This document shows, in pieces, positions 41,692 through 52,150 of a DNA stretch of 64,000 bases. The position numbers were made by a program, and so were the translations under genes. The stretch spans positions 8,053,060 to 8,117,059 of the forward strand of contig OX442314.1 of NCBI GenBank assembly GCA_949358305.1, in the 5' to 3' direction. Every line of letters starts with the position of its first letter. The stretch's first letter is position 1. The stretch is from Strigamia acuminata. Taxonomy: Eukaryota; Arthropoda; Chilopoda; Geophilomorpha; Linotaeniidae. The notes below the pieces were generated by a model. The model was not told the DNA's origin and made no database searches. It worked only from the letters and a program-made list of their open reading frames with translations.

Positions 41692-43201
41692 CAACTCAAA
41701 GACATGAAATTAGAATACACACCTCTGTCAAAACAAAAGTTGTGTTTGAAATCACATCACACAAAAAATAATCAACATATAACCAAATGTTTATTTTTCC
41801 CAATACAATGAACAAAAAATGAATTAAATAAACAAAATTTTATGAAAATTGATCAATTTTTTCAGAAGTTATCATGAAAAATGATTGGGCTCTGCAAGAC
41901 ACTAAATTAGAATCCTTAAGAATTAGAGGCATGAAATTAGAATATTTATCCTTAATATATTGTAGGTCTGCCTTTTGCATTAATTACTGCCTAAATACAT
42001 CTGGGCATAGATTCCACCTGGCCACTCTAATACTTGAACCAATCTTGAGTAACTTTAGCTGAATGTGCCGGTGCTAAATCATGTTGAAATAAATGACCCG
42101 AAAAGCATCATCCCCGTTTTAATGAAGTCAAAAGTCCATCCATGAGAATATCTTTTATTTTCCAGCATTAATAGTACTTTCAACTAACAAGAGAGTGCTA
42201 ATGCCCTTTGCAGCCATGGAACCCCACACCACAACAGATGTGGGATGCTTCACTGTAGACCTCACACATTTGTGAACATACTCCTCTCCTTTTCTTCGCC
42301 GGATTCTGGACCCAGAATCATCAAATGGTATACAAAATCGAGACTCATCTCACCAAATGACCTTTTTCCACTGATCAACAGTCCATTTCATGTGTTTTCT
42401 TGCCCACAATAATCGTTTTCTTCGCTGTTTTGCATTAAGATGTGGTTTGCGTTTCGGAACTCGAGACTTGAATCCCATTTCTTTTAGCCTTCTTAATGTT
42501 GTGCGAGTTGACACTTGGATTTTAGATGTTTGTTTCCATTCCTGAGTTATTGCTTCAGCATTCTTGAACCTATTTTTCTTAACAATCTCACAAAGAGAGC
42601 TGTCCGTCCGTTTAGATGTTTTACGAGCGCGTTGTTTATATTTTTGCTGGTAAAAAATCTCAACACCATTTGCCTTAAATTGTTTTATAACTTTTGACAA
42701 AGTTGACTGGGAGCAAGGAATAGCTTTGGCTGTGTCAATTTGCTTCAGTTTTTGTTGAAATAAAGTAATTATTTTGGTTTTTTCACGATCAGTTAAGTCT
42801 GATCGCTTTCCCATCTTGGATTCAATTTGAAGTGACATTGGCATAATGTAATAACAAATAATGACTATACATTCAGTTTTTGAGCTTGGCTGATTAATTG
42901 CAGGTGAGCTTGGGATGATTACACAGTATAAATTGCATTTCAGCTCAATATTCTAATTTCATGCCTCTAATTCTTGAGGATTCTAATTTAGTGTCTTGCA
43001 GGGCCCAATCATTTTTCATGATAACTTGGGAAAAAATTGATCAATTTTCATGAAATTTTGTTTATTTAATTCATTTTTTGTTGATTGTATTGGGAAAAAT
43101 AAACATTTGGTTATATGTTGATTATTTTTTGTGTGATGTGATTTCAAGCACAACTTTTGTTTTGACAGAGGTGTGTATTCTAATTTCATGTCTTTGAGTT
43201 G
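41692..43201 (-). mobile_element. Tc1/mariner-like DNA transposon with 255-bp inverted repeats
   Basis: Inverted repeats 41692-41946 and 42947-43201 with a few mismatches, flanked by TA (41690-41691; 43202-43203). Each arm holds the phrase CATGAAATTAGAATA twice, near its outer and inner ends, a layout like the IR/DR repeats of some Tc1 elements. The transposase gene lies on the minus strand and is broken. Confidence 0.92.
42020..42844 (-). pseudogene. Tc1-like transposase, inactivated
   Basis: The first 164 codons (42844-42353) are open, with paired helix-turn-helix DNA-binding regions and a basic linker, ending in the conserved KKVIW. A TGA (42352-42350) replaces the residue just before the first catalytic Asp; the next codons in the same frame read DESRF. 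Downstream there is a second stop after a VVVWGSM-type segment, then frame changes, although a QHDLAPAHSA-type segment with the second catalytic Asp is still recognisable. Protein from this copy would bind DNA at most. Confidence 0.88.
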
Positions 43202-43962
43202 TACATAGGCGACACGCCGGGTTGGTAGCCCGCGAGCAATTGCATTCATACCTTGCGCAAAACAAATACTCGGGTATTGGTAATGCCGATCTGGTAGTCC
43301 CCCAGGAACTGTTTACCCAGTGGTTGGTGCCACTGAAAGAGACTTGACGCAGAAAACAAATACCCGGTGCCTGATCACGAGATCTTGTCATCGTAAGGCA
43401 TGCTGGCGGATGGAGCCTCAACAACTCCCACGATGGTCCCCTCGACTGTCGTGACTGTCCCCGCCCATAGAATAACGATATAACAATTCATTTGTTATAT
43501 TACACTAATAATGTTTTGTTGATTTGAATACGGAATATTCCAATGAATATTCCCGACCAAATACGAAGGACTCCTCGTATTAATGGATATCCAAGCTGCG
43601 GGACCAAATACGACTCCGTAGCGCTAACTGTGACGATGCCGCCAAGTCAGCCGCACCACTCGAACAGCATCGCCCGGATCCTCAACCAGTGTAGCCGCCG
43701 TTACACTTATTCAGAACCCCAACTCCAGTTGTAATGTTAATAAACATGTATTGAATTACACGAAAATCGTAAGTTATTATATTTGATCACATATTCACAT
43801 TGTACAGACTTCCGTAGCTTATCTCAGTTAGGTTATTTCTAGCGTTAGAAAGGTCTTGTTTAAACCGATTTATCTCTTGTAATGGCTAATTATTCAGCCA
43901 AAAGTAGAATCGTCACAATTGACCCTGTACTAATTCCTATAGTATGCTATACAGGGTGATAC

Positions 43963-44518
43963 TGTAGGTCGGTAGCAGAGGAAAACGACCAAAAAGCACT
44001 CGAAACTTCGAGTGTAACGTCGCAAAGGCGTCGCACTACTCGTACGAACGTGTGGGCGACGTCGGGAGCGAAAAACGAATAAAACGACCGCGCAAATGCG
44101 CTTATATGTCGTGCAATAAACCAGGCAGTGTTTAAAAACATAAAAATAAGTTTACTAAACCAAAATACTTACAAATGAAGTCATTACAAAGTGAAAACAT
44201 AAGGGCGAGAGCCAAAGCGATGGTCGCCGCCATCTTGGAAGGTGATGAGAATACTAACGACACCTGGTGTCGTGAAAACGAATTACATAATCAAACAAAG
44301 CTTGAATTAAGAGAAAACACTGGACACAGCATGATACTGTGTGTTAAATAGTAATAAACAAATGTAAAATATCTAAATAAGCAAATATCATCGGATATAA
44401 ATAAGTACGGGATAAATACATCGAGATTAGATAATTAGGCAATGAGAATGTGATTTTATGTCACATCGACACAGATTTTATGTCACATCGACACAACTGG
44501 CGGTCCAATAGACCAACA
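43963..44518 (-). repeat. Copia-2 3' LTR
   Basis: In element orientation TGTTGGTC...GACCTACA. Near its 5' end the phrase ATGTCACATCGACACA is directly repeated (about 44459-44495 on the plus strand). Confidence 0.94.
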
Positions 44519-44725
44519 ATTCCCCCTTTCGATGGAGATAGAATCAGGGGAAACGAAAAACAGTTACTGGAGTTACAGTAGATAAAGATAATCGAAAATA
44601 AACAATAAAGTCGAATCGCCGAGCCGGGTACTGTTATTGAAAACGCCACGTAGGCCCGAATATTCCCGCAGAAACTCGGTGATCCTCGAAGTCGGGTAAA
44701 TAACGAAAGAATGTCACGATAAAGT

Positions 44726-47700
44726 CTAAAGTCGGAACACACGGGAGATCAACGACTGAAGACGCTCAGAACTGAGCCACTTAGTGAATATGTCCGCGAC
44801 GTTGTGCTCGCTGGACACTTTTCGGAGATCAAAACAGCCTGCCGTAAACCATTCCCTGAGCCAGTGATACTTGACGCGGATATGCTTCGTCTTCGAGTTT
44901 TCCACGTCGTTGGATGTGAATTGTATGCTGGCTAAGGCATCGGAGTAAATAATCGGACGAGACAGGCGGTTCAAAATCGGGAATTCGGTGAAGATGTTAT
45001 CGAGCCAAAAGGTTTCCTTCACGCATTCAACTAGGGCGAGGAATTCGGCTTCCATAGTTGAACACGCGACAGTCGATTGTTTTCGACACGACCAGCCAAT
45101 TGGCACATTCCCGATATATGTAATGTAGCCACCGAAACTTAAAGATGTCGCCAAATCGCTAGCCCACGATGCATCCGTATACGCCCATAATTGGCTTGAC
45201 GCACAATTCGAAAGTTCGATACGGTAATCAATAGTATTTGCTGCGTACTGGAGAACTTGAAGGAGCGCACGGATGTGGGTGTTATCGTAGCAAGTGTTGA
45301 ATTGCGAAAGCGATATGACGGAAAATAAGATGTCGGGGCGAGTTCGTGATGCCAGAAAAAGCAGTGACCCGATAAGCGAGCGGTAGGGAAAATCGATCAG
45401 GTCCTCTGTCGATGCTCGAACTAATGTTGTTCCGGGTGTCACTGGCACTTTCACGAGTCGATTTGTCGATGTACCGTACTTCTGAACGAGTTTAGCGATG
45501 TATGCACGTTGGGAGATGTAAGTGCGTCCCAATTCGCGGATAAACTCGACTCCTAGCAGTTTGGTGATTGGGCCGAGGTTGACTATGTCGAATTTCGAAG
45601 TAATAAGTCGAATAATCCGGTCCAAAACACTGTCGGCTGCGTAGAAAAGTACAATATCATCGACGTAGACTAACATAACCGCGCAATTGCCGTAGATGTA
45701 AACGCAATTGCATGCGGGCATTTTCCGGAATCCGAGGGCTCGAAGTGCTTCGTCCAGTTTCAAATACCACTGTCGGCCAGACTGGTGGAGTCCGTAAAGA
45801 GATTTCACGAGTAACCAAACGTTGTCGGGGTGATTACAGGTGGCACCTGCCGGGATGCGCATATAGACCTTGTGCTCCAGGTCCCCGTACAGGTATGCAC
45901 ATTTGACGTCGAGGTGTGCATCTTTCCATCCTCGTAGCACTACCAAAAGGCAAAAGAATAGACGAATGAGGACGAAATTTACAACTGGACTAAAGACTTC
46001 GTCGTAGTCGATTCCGAAGGTTTGGCGAAAGCCTTGGGCGACAAGTCGAGCACGATATCGAGTAATCTTGCCGGTCGCATCTGATTTGAGTTTGAAGATC
46101 CATTTGCAACCCAGGATGGTCGTATCGGGCGGTTTCGGCACTTCGACATAGATTTCCCGCTCCTTAAAAGTTCCTAACTCTTCACCGATGGCTTCATGCC
46201 ACTTTGGAGCGTCGTCGAATTTGGGAATTTCCGCATACGATGACGGTTCGGTGCGACAGAGGTGAGCGGCATGTCGAGCTGGAGGAATCAATGGTAGTGT
46301 ATGCTCCATATTGCCGAAAAAGAATAACTCGGGGTCGTAAGGGAGATTGTTCATAACACAGAACTCTTCGACGTCTCTGCGAGATCGAAGTCGGAGGCCG
46401 GGTTCCGGGAAGTAGTAGACGTCGATGTCTATCGAACCTGGCTGTTGATCTTTGCGTAGATGTTCTTCGCGAATCCATTTACGAAATGCTGTGTTTCCGC
46501 CGACATAACGCCAATAGAATGATGTCTTGCCGGCAGAAGGAGCTGCAACATGTGTTGCGCCAGGAGGCAATGGAGACATTTGCCCCTGATCGAAGATTGG
46601 CATTGTGTGCTGTAAGATGTTCGGGCCGGCTTTCCTACGTAACGTGATGAAACGATTTGGGGAAGTCGGTGGTGAAAGGCCGGGGGAACTGACATTGGAC
46701 GTTTCCGGTGACACGTGTGCAGACTGATTCGGTCGCAATTCTTCCGCGTCCGGTTGAACCGCAAATTCCTCGATCTGCTCGGCGTCATCGTCGGTGTCCT
46801 GCCCTTCAGCTATCTGTTCGTGTTCCTCATTAGTAATCGTATGTGATACAGAACCACGAGCTGGAGTCGGCAATGTTGATGCACAAAGTTCTAATAACTG
46901 TCGTTCCGGCGTTGATGGGGGTGGAATATGAACAATCGGTATCGGTGGCGTCTTTGATTTGGAAGCCGACTTGGATACAGCTTTGTCTTCGGATATCGAA
47001 TGTTCGTCATCTGATGCTGGTTTGATCGACCAGTTTGCATATTCGATGGTGTCGTTGAATGACACTCTTTGTTGCTCGTTGTTGGGTTCATAGAAGGATT
47101 CATTATTGCCATTTGGTACGCTTCGTAAGGATTTGCGATACGATTGATGTTCGTCTATGCGGACATGTGCAGACTCCGTGACCTTGTTATCAATGGGATT
47201 CCAAATTCTATAGCCACGAGTTGCAACCGCGTACCCAACGAGATATCCTTCCCATGCGCGTGGATCAAGCTTTTTACGGCCCGGCGCTGTGTAGTGGACC
47301 CAACATTTGGATCCGATCTTTCGTAAGTGTCGGAGAGATAACGCTCGCTCACGCCAAAGTACATAGGGGACTTGATTCTTCAAACGTGAGTGAGGGCTTC
47401 TGTTCTTGATATAAGCGAAAGTCACTGCAAGCTCTGCCCATAAACCGGCCGGAAGTTTGGTTTCTTCATGAATCGCGCGGATGTTGTCTGCCATCGTTCT
47501 GTTAATGCGTTCGGCCGTTCCATTCATTTGTGGGCTCGATGGGTTCGTTCGCTGCCCTTGGATCCCTTTGTCTTTCAAATAGCGCTCGAATTCATTGGAC
47601 ATGAATTCCCCGCCACGGTCTGTGCGAATGGCTTTGATTGTTGTATTCGCAACCCGTTCGACTCTCGCGGCGAAGTCCTTAAAGCATGCGAAGACTTGGG

Positions 47701-49768
47701 ACTTCTGCGCTAATGGGGTGATCCAAGCATATCGTGTAGCGTCATCAATGATCGTTAAAACGAAACGAGCTCCACCGAAAGATGTTGCAGGAGCCGGCCC
47801 CCACACGTCCATATGCAGGAGGTCGAGTGCTTTGGTAGTACTCGGGTGAAGGTCCGGTTTGTGCGAAATTTTAATCGATTTTGCAAGACGACAGTCATTG
47901 CAAGCGAGTTCTTGTTTTACTTCTCCCGGTTCCATTCCGTATACTTGTTCGTTGTTTGCCAACAGGCGCATTGCATTTGTGTGCAAATGCCCTAATCTGC
48001 TATGCCATAGCCCCGTAGCATCCTTTACGGTTGCAGGATTAGCAATTGCCTTCTTTGGTGACTTAGAAGGATTGCTCGGAGGAGGAGGTATGGCAGGAGG
48101 AGTATTAGGTAATGGCGTTGTCGGAATGGATTGGAGAACGTTGGAATAGGATTGGATAGGAGGATCTGGTTGGATAGGCGTGGATTGGGGAACAGGCAGA
48201 GACTGGGTCGGATTGGAAATTTGATTCTGAATTTGCTTCGGAATCGGCGGCATTTCTATTCGAAAATCCGTGTTGCCTCCTTGTCTCGATTTCCCCTTCT
48301 TTGGTTTTGGAATGTTCTCAAAATCCACTTCTGTGGTGACATAAGTCAGCGCCGGCGTTTGCTGAATGGGTGTCGGAATTATCGTCGACACTGGGGTCGA
48401 AATTACCGCAGACACAGAAGGAGTCGAACATAAACCGTCCACATAATATAATCCAGCCTTCTCCTTCGCCCGAAGAATAGAACTTCGAATGTCCGATTGA
48501 TAGATGTTGACTTCACCGTTGTAGAAATGTATGTGATGACGTGTTTTGTCGATTTTGGAAACCGAAATCAAATTGGCCTCGAAATTCGGTGCAAAAAGTA
48601 CATTTGTCAAATTCACAATGCAATTGCAGTCATCTATCCTGGTTAGAAGTCGGACATTTCCTTTTCCAGTCACTTTGGACTTGCCTTGTCCGAGTTCGAT
48701 GTCGAAAGGCACGATGTCCACAAAATCCGTAAACCAAGCTCGAACATAGGAGACGTGGTCCGTCGCGCCACAGTCGACAATCCATTCATTGGATTGCATG
48801 AAATGTGCAACTGGGCGCGCTGGGGCTTGTGGGGCACTGGCGAAGAATGTCCCTTCTCGTGTTGGACGAGAACAACCACGCGGACGCGTATCGTCGGGCT
48901 TGGGCGCGGCGTTTTTGTTGCGCTTCTTGCTCTTGCTTCGAGAGCGTTGGAAAGAAGCCGATGCCGGGGGTTGATTGTGATCCTCCCGTCGTGGATGGGG
49001 ACACTTGTTCGCGTAGTGGCCCATCTCATTACAATTGAAACATTTAATTTCCGATAACGGTCGACGAGGACGAGAATTCTTTCGGGATTGTTGGCCTTTT
49101 ACAGACGAATGCACAGAAGACGAGTGTACATTATGCAATCCCATCGGTTTCAACCGTAGATATTCGGAAATCAATTGTTCGGCAACTTTAGTCGGAGTGA
49201 ATTCTGGATCGGGCCAGTGATATATGGCGAACGTTGCCTGTGCGTATTCGGGCGGTAGTCGGTTGAGGTACTGGTATGCATGGTGATCATCTGTCGTAAC
49301 CTCTTTGATGTCGGCTAATTGACGAACAAAATGATCCACTCGATTGATGAAATCCTGCATTTCCTCATTGGGTTCGAGATGCAAAGTCAAGAACTCCGAC
49401 CGTAATGCTGCCCGTCGCGCCCGCGAACTAGGCGCGTACGCTTTTGCCAGGACGTCCCATGCCTGTTTGGGAGTGTCACAATTGTCCAGGGCTGAACGTT
49501 TCGGTTCGCTGACATACATGTAGATGTGTCCGAGAGCTTTGTCCTTTTTAACCATGTAACGTTCTTTCTCTTTGTCCGTTAAAGTCAAAAGATGATCGGC
49601 CTCCTTCTCCTCCGTTACATGCCTCCAAAGGCCCTCGGATTTCAAAAGCATCCGCATCGCTCTCTGCCAGGGCTCATAATTCCCGACAGAGAGGATGGGA
49701 ATCCGGCTGACCGTCGTTTCCATTGTCTTTTGCATCGTTGCGAAGACTCGGCGCACCGCACAAAGCAC
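44726..49768 (-). CDS. gag-pol: Copia-2 Gag-Pol polyprotein (up to 1680 aa)
   Basis: Uninterrupted. Domain order as in Copia-1: Gag, CCHC knuckle CFNCNEMGHYANKC (about residue 243), protease IVDCGATDH (about 330), GAG-pre-integrase LWHSRLGHLHTNAM, integrase D (LHMDVWGP), D (RTDRGGEF), E (TAERIN), reverse transcriptase YVDD and RNase H (TDASWASD, STMEAEF). The first in-frame ATG gives a 16-residue extension not seen in Copia-1. The ATG of METTVSRIPI aligns better with the Copia-1 start. The proline-rich linkers differ most between the two elements, the enzymes least. All catalytic residues are present. Confidence 0.95.
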   Translation of the reverse strand: MLCAVRRVFATMQKTMETTVSRIPILSVGNYEPWQRAMRMLLKSEGLWRHVTEEKEADHLLTLTDKEKERYMVKKDKALGHIYMYVSEPKRSALDNCDTPKQAWDVLAKAYAPSSRARRAALRSEFLTLHLEPNEEMQDFINRVDHFVRQLADIKEVTTDDHHAYQYLNRLPPEYAQATFAIYHWPDPEFTPTKVAEQLISEYLRLKPMGLHNVHSSSVHSSVKGQQSRKNSRPRRPLSEIKCFNCNEMGHYANKCPHPRREDHNQPPASASFQRSRSKSKKRNKNAAPKPDDTRPRGCSRPTREGTFFASAPQAPARPVAHFMQSNEWIVDCGATDHVSYVRAWFTDFVDIVPFDIELGQGKSKVTGKGNVRLLTRIDDCNCIVNLTNVLFAPNFEANLISVSKIDKTRHHIHFYNGEVNIYQSDIRSSILRAKEKAGLYYVDGLCSTPSVSAVISTPVSTIIPTPIQQTPALTYVTTEVDFENIPKPKKGKSRQGGNTDFRIEMPPIPKQIQNQISNPTQSLPVPQSTPIQPDPPIQSYSNVLQSIPTTPLPNTPPAIPPPPSNPSKSPKKAIANPATVKDATGLWHSRLGHLHTNAMRLLANNEQVYGMEPGEVKQELACNDCRLAKSIKISHKPDLHPSTTKALDLLHMDVWGPAPATSFGGARFVLTIIDDATRYAWITPLAQKSQVFACFKDFAARVERVANTTIKAIRTDRGGEFMSNEFERYLKDKGIQGQRTNPSSPQMNGTAERINRTMADNIRAIHEETKLPAGLWAELAVTFAYIKNRSPHSRLKNQVPYVLWRERALSLRHLRKIGSKCWVHYTAPGRKKLDPRAWEGYLVGYAVATRGYRIWNPIDNKVTESAHVRIDEHQSYRKSLRSVPNGNNESFYEPNNEQQRVSFNDTIEYANWSIKPASDDEHSISEDKAVSKSASKSKTPPIPIVHIPPPSTPERQLLELCASTLPTPARGSVSHTITNEEHEQIAEGQDTDDDAEQIEEFAVQPDAEELRPNQSAHVSPETSNVSSPGLSPPTSPNRFITLRRKAGPNILQHTMPIFDQGQMSPLPPGATHVAAPSAGKTSFYWRYVGGNTAFRKWIREEHLRKDQQPGSIDIDVYYFPEPGLRLRSRRDVEEFCVMNNLPYDPELFFFGNMEHTLPLIPPARHAAHLCRTEPSSYAEIPKFDDAPKWHEAIGEELGTFKEREIYVEVPKPPDTTILGCKWIFKLKSDATGKITRYRARLVAQGFRQTFGIDYDEVFSPVVNFVLIRLFFCLLVVLRGWKDAHLDVKCAYLYGDLEHKVYMRIPAGATCNHPDNVWLLVKSLYGLHQSGRQWYLKLDEALRALGFRKMPACNCVYIYGNCAVMLVYVDDIVLFYAADSVLDRIIRLITSKFDIVNLGPITKLLGVEFIRELGRTYISQRAYIAKLVQKYGTSTNRLVKVPVTPGTTLVRASTEDLIDFPYRSLIGSLLFLASRTRPDILFSVISLSQFNTCYDNTHIRALLQVLQYAANTIDYRIELSNCASSQLWAYTDASWASDLATSLSFGGYITYIGNVPIGWSCRKQSTVACSTMEAEFLALVECVKETFWLDNIFTEFPILNRLSRPIIYSDALASIQFTSNDVENSKTKHIRVKYHWLREWFTAGCFDLRKVSSEHNVADIFTKWLSSERLQSLISRVFRL

Positions 49769-50666
49769 ACGGACTCAGGAGAATGGTATAACGGCGATCG
49801 AAGCACTTCACTAAGGCACAGAAGGTGTGGACGAATGTTTGTTCACACAAAATCGTTGCACTATTCACTAAATCACCTCCCACGTGGTTCAAAGCGGATA
49901 TCACCAGAAGGGGAGCCGATGCTACAATCGGCTGAGAACCTAAAGCAAGTGTCCCCCTAGCTTCCTTTATAGCCTCCTGGGGCTGCGGGAGTGCTAGGTG
50001 GCGCAGGGCTCAGCCTTGCTTTAGAATACAAACACCGCTTGGACAGACTTGTCCGTAGGGCAGTGCCGATACTAATAGTGTCCCACTCCAAAATACCCAC
50101 TTAAAATTAACAAAGTTTCACGAAATGAAGGAGAAATAGATGAATCGCTGTGGGTTGTCACACAGCCTCGTGCAATCAGATAACACGGCACAGTTCTCTC
50201 GAAGAACTGAGAAAAACGCAATTTGGATTCGAAAATCCAAATTCTTCTCGATTTAAATCGAGGCTCTTCACTTAAAGCATTGAAAATCGTCGTTTTTTAA
50301 GTTCGGCGATACTGTGCACACGCCGGGGTGTGACACAGCAAGAATTAATCTCGTTTCTCGATGGCGGACGTCCGCTCGACGTCGTCGAATCGAAGAACGT
50401 CGTCGAAACGTCGGAAATCTGCAAAAAACAAAATCGCCGCAAAATTCGCGAAACCCGCGGAATTTTCGGCGATAATTAATGAAAATAACTGGTGCACAAC
50501 GTCGTCAAGGCGTTGTGTGGATGTAGGCGTCGTCTCACGTCGTGAAACATCCGAAAAATGCCGGAAATCGTCGCGGAAACCTAAAAATACAAAATTGCCG
50601 CGAAATTCGCGAAATTCGCGGAATTTTCGGCAATAGTTAGTGGAAAAATAGCGTGCAAAGGATGAG
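49769..50666 (-). other. Copia-2 leader with imperfect repeats
   Basis: Non-coding. On the plus strand, GCGAAATTCGCG/GCGGAATTTTCGGC-type segments occur at about 50435 and 50595, each followed by a GATAATTAATG- or AATAGTTAGTG-type phrase. The GCGAATTTCGCG core is shared with the Copia-1 leader. Confidence 0.55.
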
Positions 50667-50684
50667 AACCATCCTCTGCTACCA
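50667..50684 (-). promoter_or_regulatory. Copia-2 primer-binding site, initiator tRNA-Met
   Basis: Minus strand TGGTAGCAGAGGATGGTT, the same 18 bases as Copia-1, two bases from the LTR end. Confidence 0.9.
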
Positions 50685-50686
50685 AT

Positions 50687-51242
50687 TGTAGGTCGGTAGC
50701 AGAGGAAAACGACCAAAAAGCACTCGAAACTTCGAGTGTAACGTCGCAAAGGCGTCGCACTACTCGTACGAACGTGTGGGCGACGTCGGGAGCGAAAAAC
50801 GAATAAAACGACCGCGCAAATGCGCTTATATGTCGTGCAATAAACCAGGCAGTGTTTAAAAACATAAAAATAAGTTTACTAAACCAAAATACTTACAAAT
50901 GAAGTCATTACAAAGTGAAAACATAAGGGCGAGAGCCAAAGCGATGGTCGCCGCCATCTTGGAAGGTGATGAGAATACTAACGACACCTGGTGTCGTGAA
51001 AACGAATTACATAATCAAACAAAGCTTGAATTAAGAGAAAACACTGGACACAGCATGATACTGTGTGTTAAATAGTAATAAACAAATGTAAAATATCTAA
51101 ATAAGCAAATATCATCGGATATAAATAAGTACGGGATAAATACATCGAGATTAGATAATTAGGCAATGAGAATGTGATTTTATGTCACATCGACACAGAT
51201 TTTATGTCACATCGACACAACTGGCGGTCCAATAGACCAACA
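50687..51242 (-). repeat. Copia-2 5' LTR
   Basis: Matches the other LTR in length and, as far as I can see, in sequence. In element orientation its 3' end is CCTCTGCTACCGACCTACA; the first 11 bases equal part of the primer tRNA 3' end. Confidence 0.94.
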
Positions 51243-51451
51243 GATACTGTACCAATAATCACGTATAGTATTGTGTGGTAATTCATATAGGGTAATATTA
51301 TAGTTATTAATCTTATAGTAATCCTATAGTATTCTGTGTAGTGTAACCCTACACATAGGTTAAACCTATAGTTTGCTATATGTTGACCCTATAGGATATT
51401 CTACCATATAAAACACCCTATAGTATACTATAGGAATTTTTCATATGGGTA

Positions 51452-51658
51452 AAACGACCGTTTTTGTTTAGAACCTAATTAAAACGAACCGCAAAAGCTA
51501 GTTTAGCTTTAAAACTTATTTAAAACTATCTTTTTTGGTTTAAAACCAAATTGAAACAAGTTTTAAACGATAGTTTTAAGTAAAACCAAGTTTGAACGAA
51601 CCACAAAAGCTCGTTTCGCTTTAAAACTAACTTAAAACTTGTTCAAAACGATCATTTT
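51452..51658. repeat. AAAACGACCG-type minisatellite, segment 3
   Basis: Same unit family; begins exactly at the right end of the CCCATATG element. Confidence 0.85.
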
Positions 51659-52150
51659 AGACTTCTAAACTCTATGTTTAGAAAGTCTCATGAAACGGTC
51701 ATGTCCGTCCGTCTGTCCGTCAACCACGATTCCGCAAAAACTACCGCAGCTAGAGCGAAACGGACAACAGCATTAAATCGAGCATACCTATATTAGTATC
51801 CTAAGATATTTTCAGATTTCTCCGACCTCCGGTTGAATTAATAAACCGGTTTTAGTGCATTTTTAGCGGTGTATTCCATGAAAATTACGGAAATGACGTT
51901 ATCATGACGACGTCATTTCCGTAATTTTCATGGAATAGACTTGGGACAGACGGAAAACGGAAAACGAGAAACGGGAAATTATAACGACGGAAATGCGAAG
52001 CTAGTGAAACGTTCGTTGTACGCAAATCATTCAAAATTTGAATGATTTAATTGCGAAATTGGTTGTTTTGTGTTGTTATTATTTTTTTAATTAGGGGCAG
52101 GGTTTAGAAGTCTCATGTGTAATGCTTCTCTGCATTACAAATCCCTGCTT
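51659..52150. other. Insertion-like block with a perfect 27-bp palindrome
   Basis: This block interrupts the minisatellite. It is bordered by GTTTAGAAAGTCTCATG (about 51677) and GTTTAGAAGTCTCATG (about 52105) in direct orientation. It holds a GTCCGTCCGTCTGTCCGTC run (about 51704-51722) and a perfect inverted repeat with 27-base arms (51872-51898 and 51911-51937, 12-base loop). No ORF. Probably a degraded mobile element; type not recognised. Confidence 0.6.

Larger units (their letters stand above)
35525..43917 (+). mobile_element. Gypsy-2: 5'-truncated Gypsy element with accessory ORF3
   Basis: Only the end of pol (integrase), a spliced accessory ORF, the purine tract (ACCGGGGGATG, 40823-40833) and the 3' LTR remain. 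The integrase region is clearly related to Gypsy-1 (shared PPTRRE and MDLMGPKP-type phrases). The 5' boundary is not marked by an LTR; homologous coding sequence begins at about 35525, so a deletion removed the front. Bases 35346-35524 hold no recognisable feature. A 170-bp MITE and a Tc1-like element inserted later. Confidence 0.75.
40834..43917 (+). repeat. Gypsy-2 3' LTR, interrupted by a Tc1-like element
   Basis: TGTGACGG...CGTCACA. After removing the Tc1-like insertion and its TA it is about 1.57 kb. It has a TATATAA box (41167-41173) with CCAAT/GATTGG motifs upstream, and resembles the LTR of the pol-less element at both termini. The matching 5' LTR is gone. Confidence 0.75.
43963..51242 (-). 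mobile_element. Copia-2: complete Ty1/Copia retrotransposon on the minus strand
   Basis: 556-bp LTRs (43963-44518 and 50687-51242, offset 6724) flanked by GATAC (43958-43962; 51243-51247). An initiator-Met primer site, one long gag-pol ORF and a purine tract (minus strand GAAAGGGGGAAT, against 44518) are present. The LTRs appear identical. Related to Copia-1 but a distinct family: the LTRs do not align outside their ends. Inserted in the CTATAG-rich element. Confidence 0.96.
35145..51449. mobile_element. CCCATATG-ended, CTATAG-rich DNA element, split by later insertions
   Basis: Left end CCCATATGAAAAA (from 35145) and right end TTTTTCATATGGG (to 51449) are inverted. Each is flanked by TA (35143-35144; 51450-51451). 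Joining the outer flanks gives AACTTAAAACGACC, exactly the minisatellite sequence at about 52290. The element itself is made of CTATAG/TATAGG palindromic phrases (35160-35345, 43918-43962, 51248-51449) and encodes no protein. Gypsy-2 remains and Copia-2 lie inside it. Size and TA duplication fit a MITE-like element. Confidence 0.75.

Noticed and set aside
43543-43734. 63-codon ORF in the Gypsy-2 LTR
   Set aside because: Lies inside the LTR, no motif, not supported as a gene.
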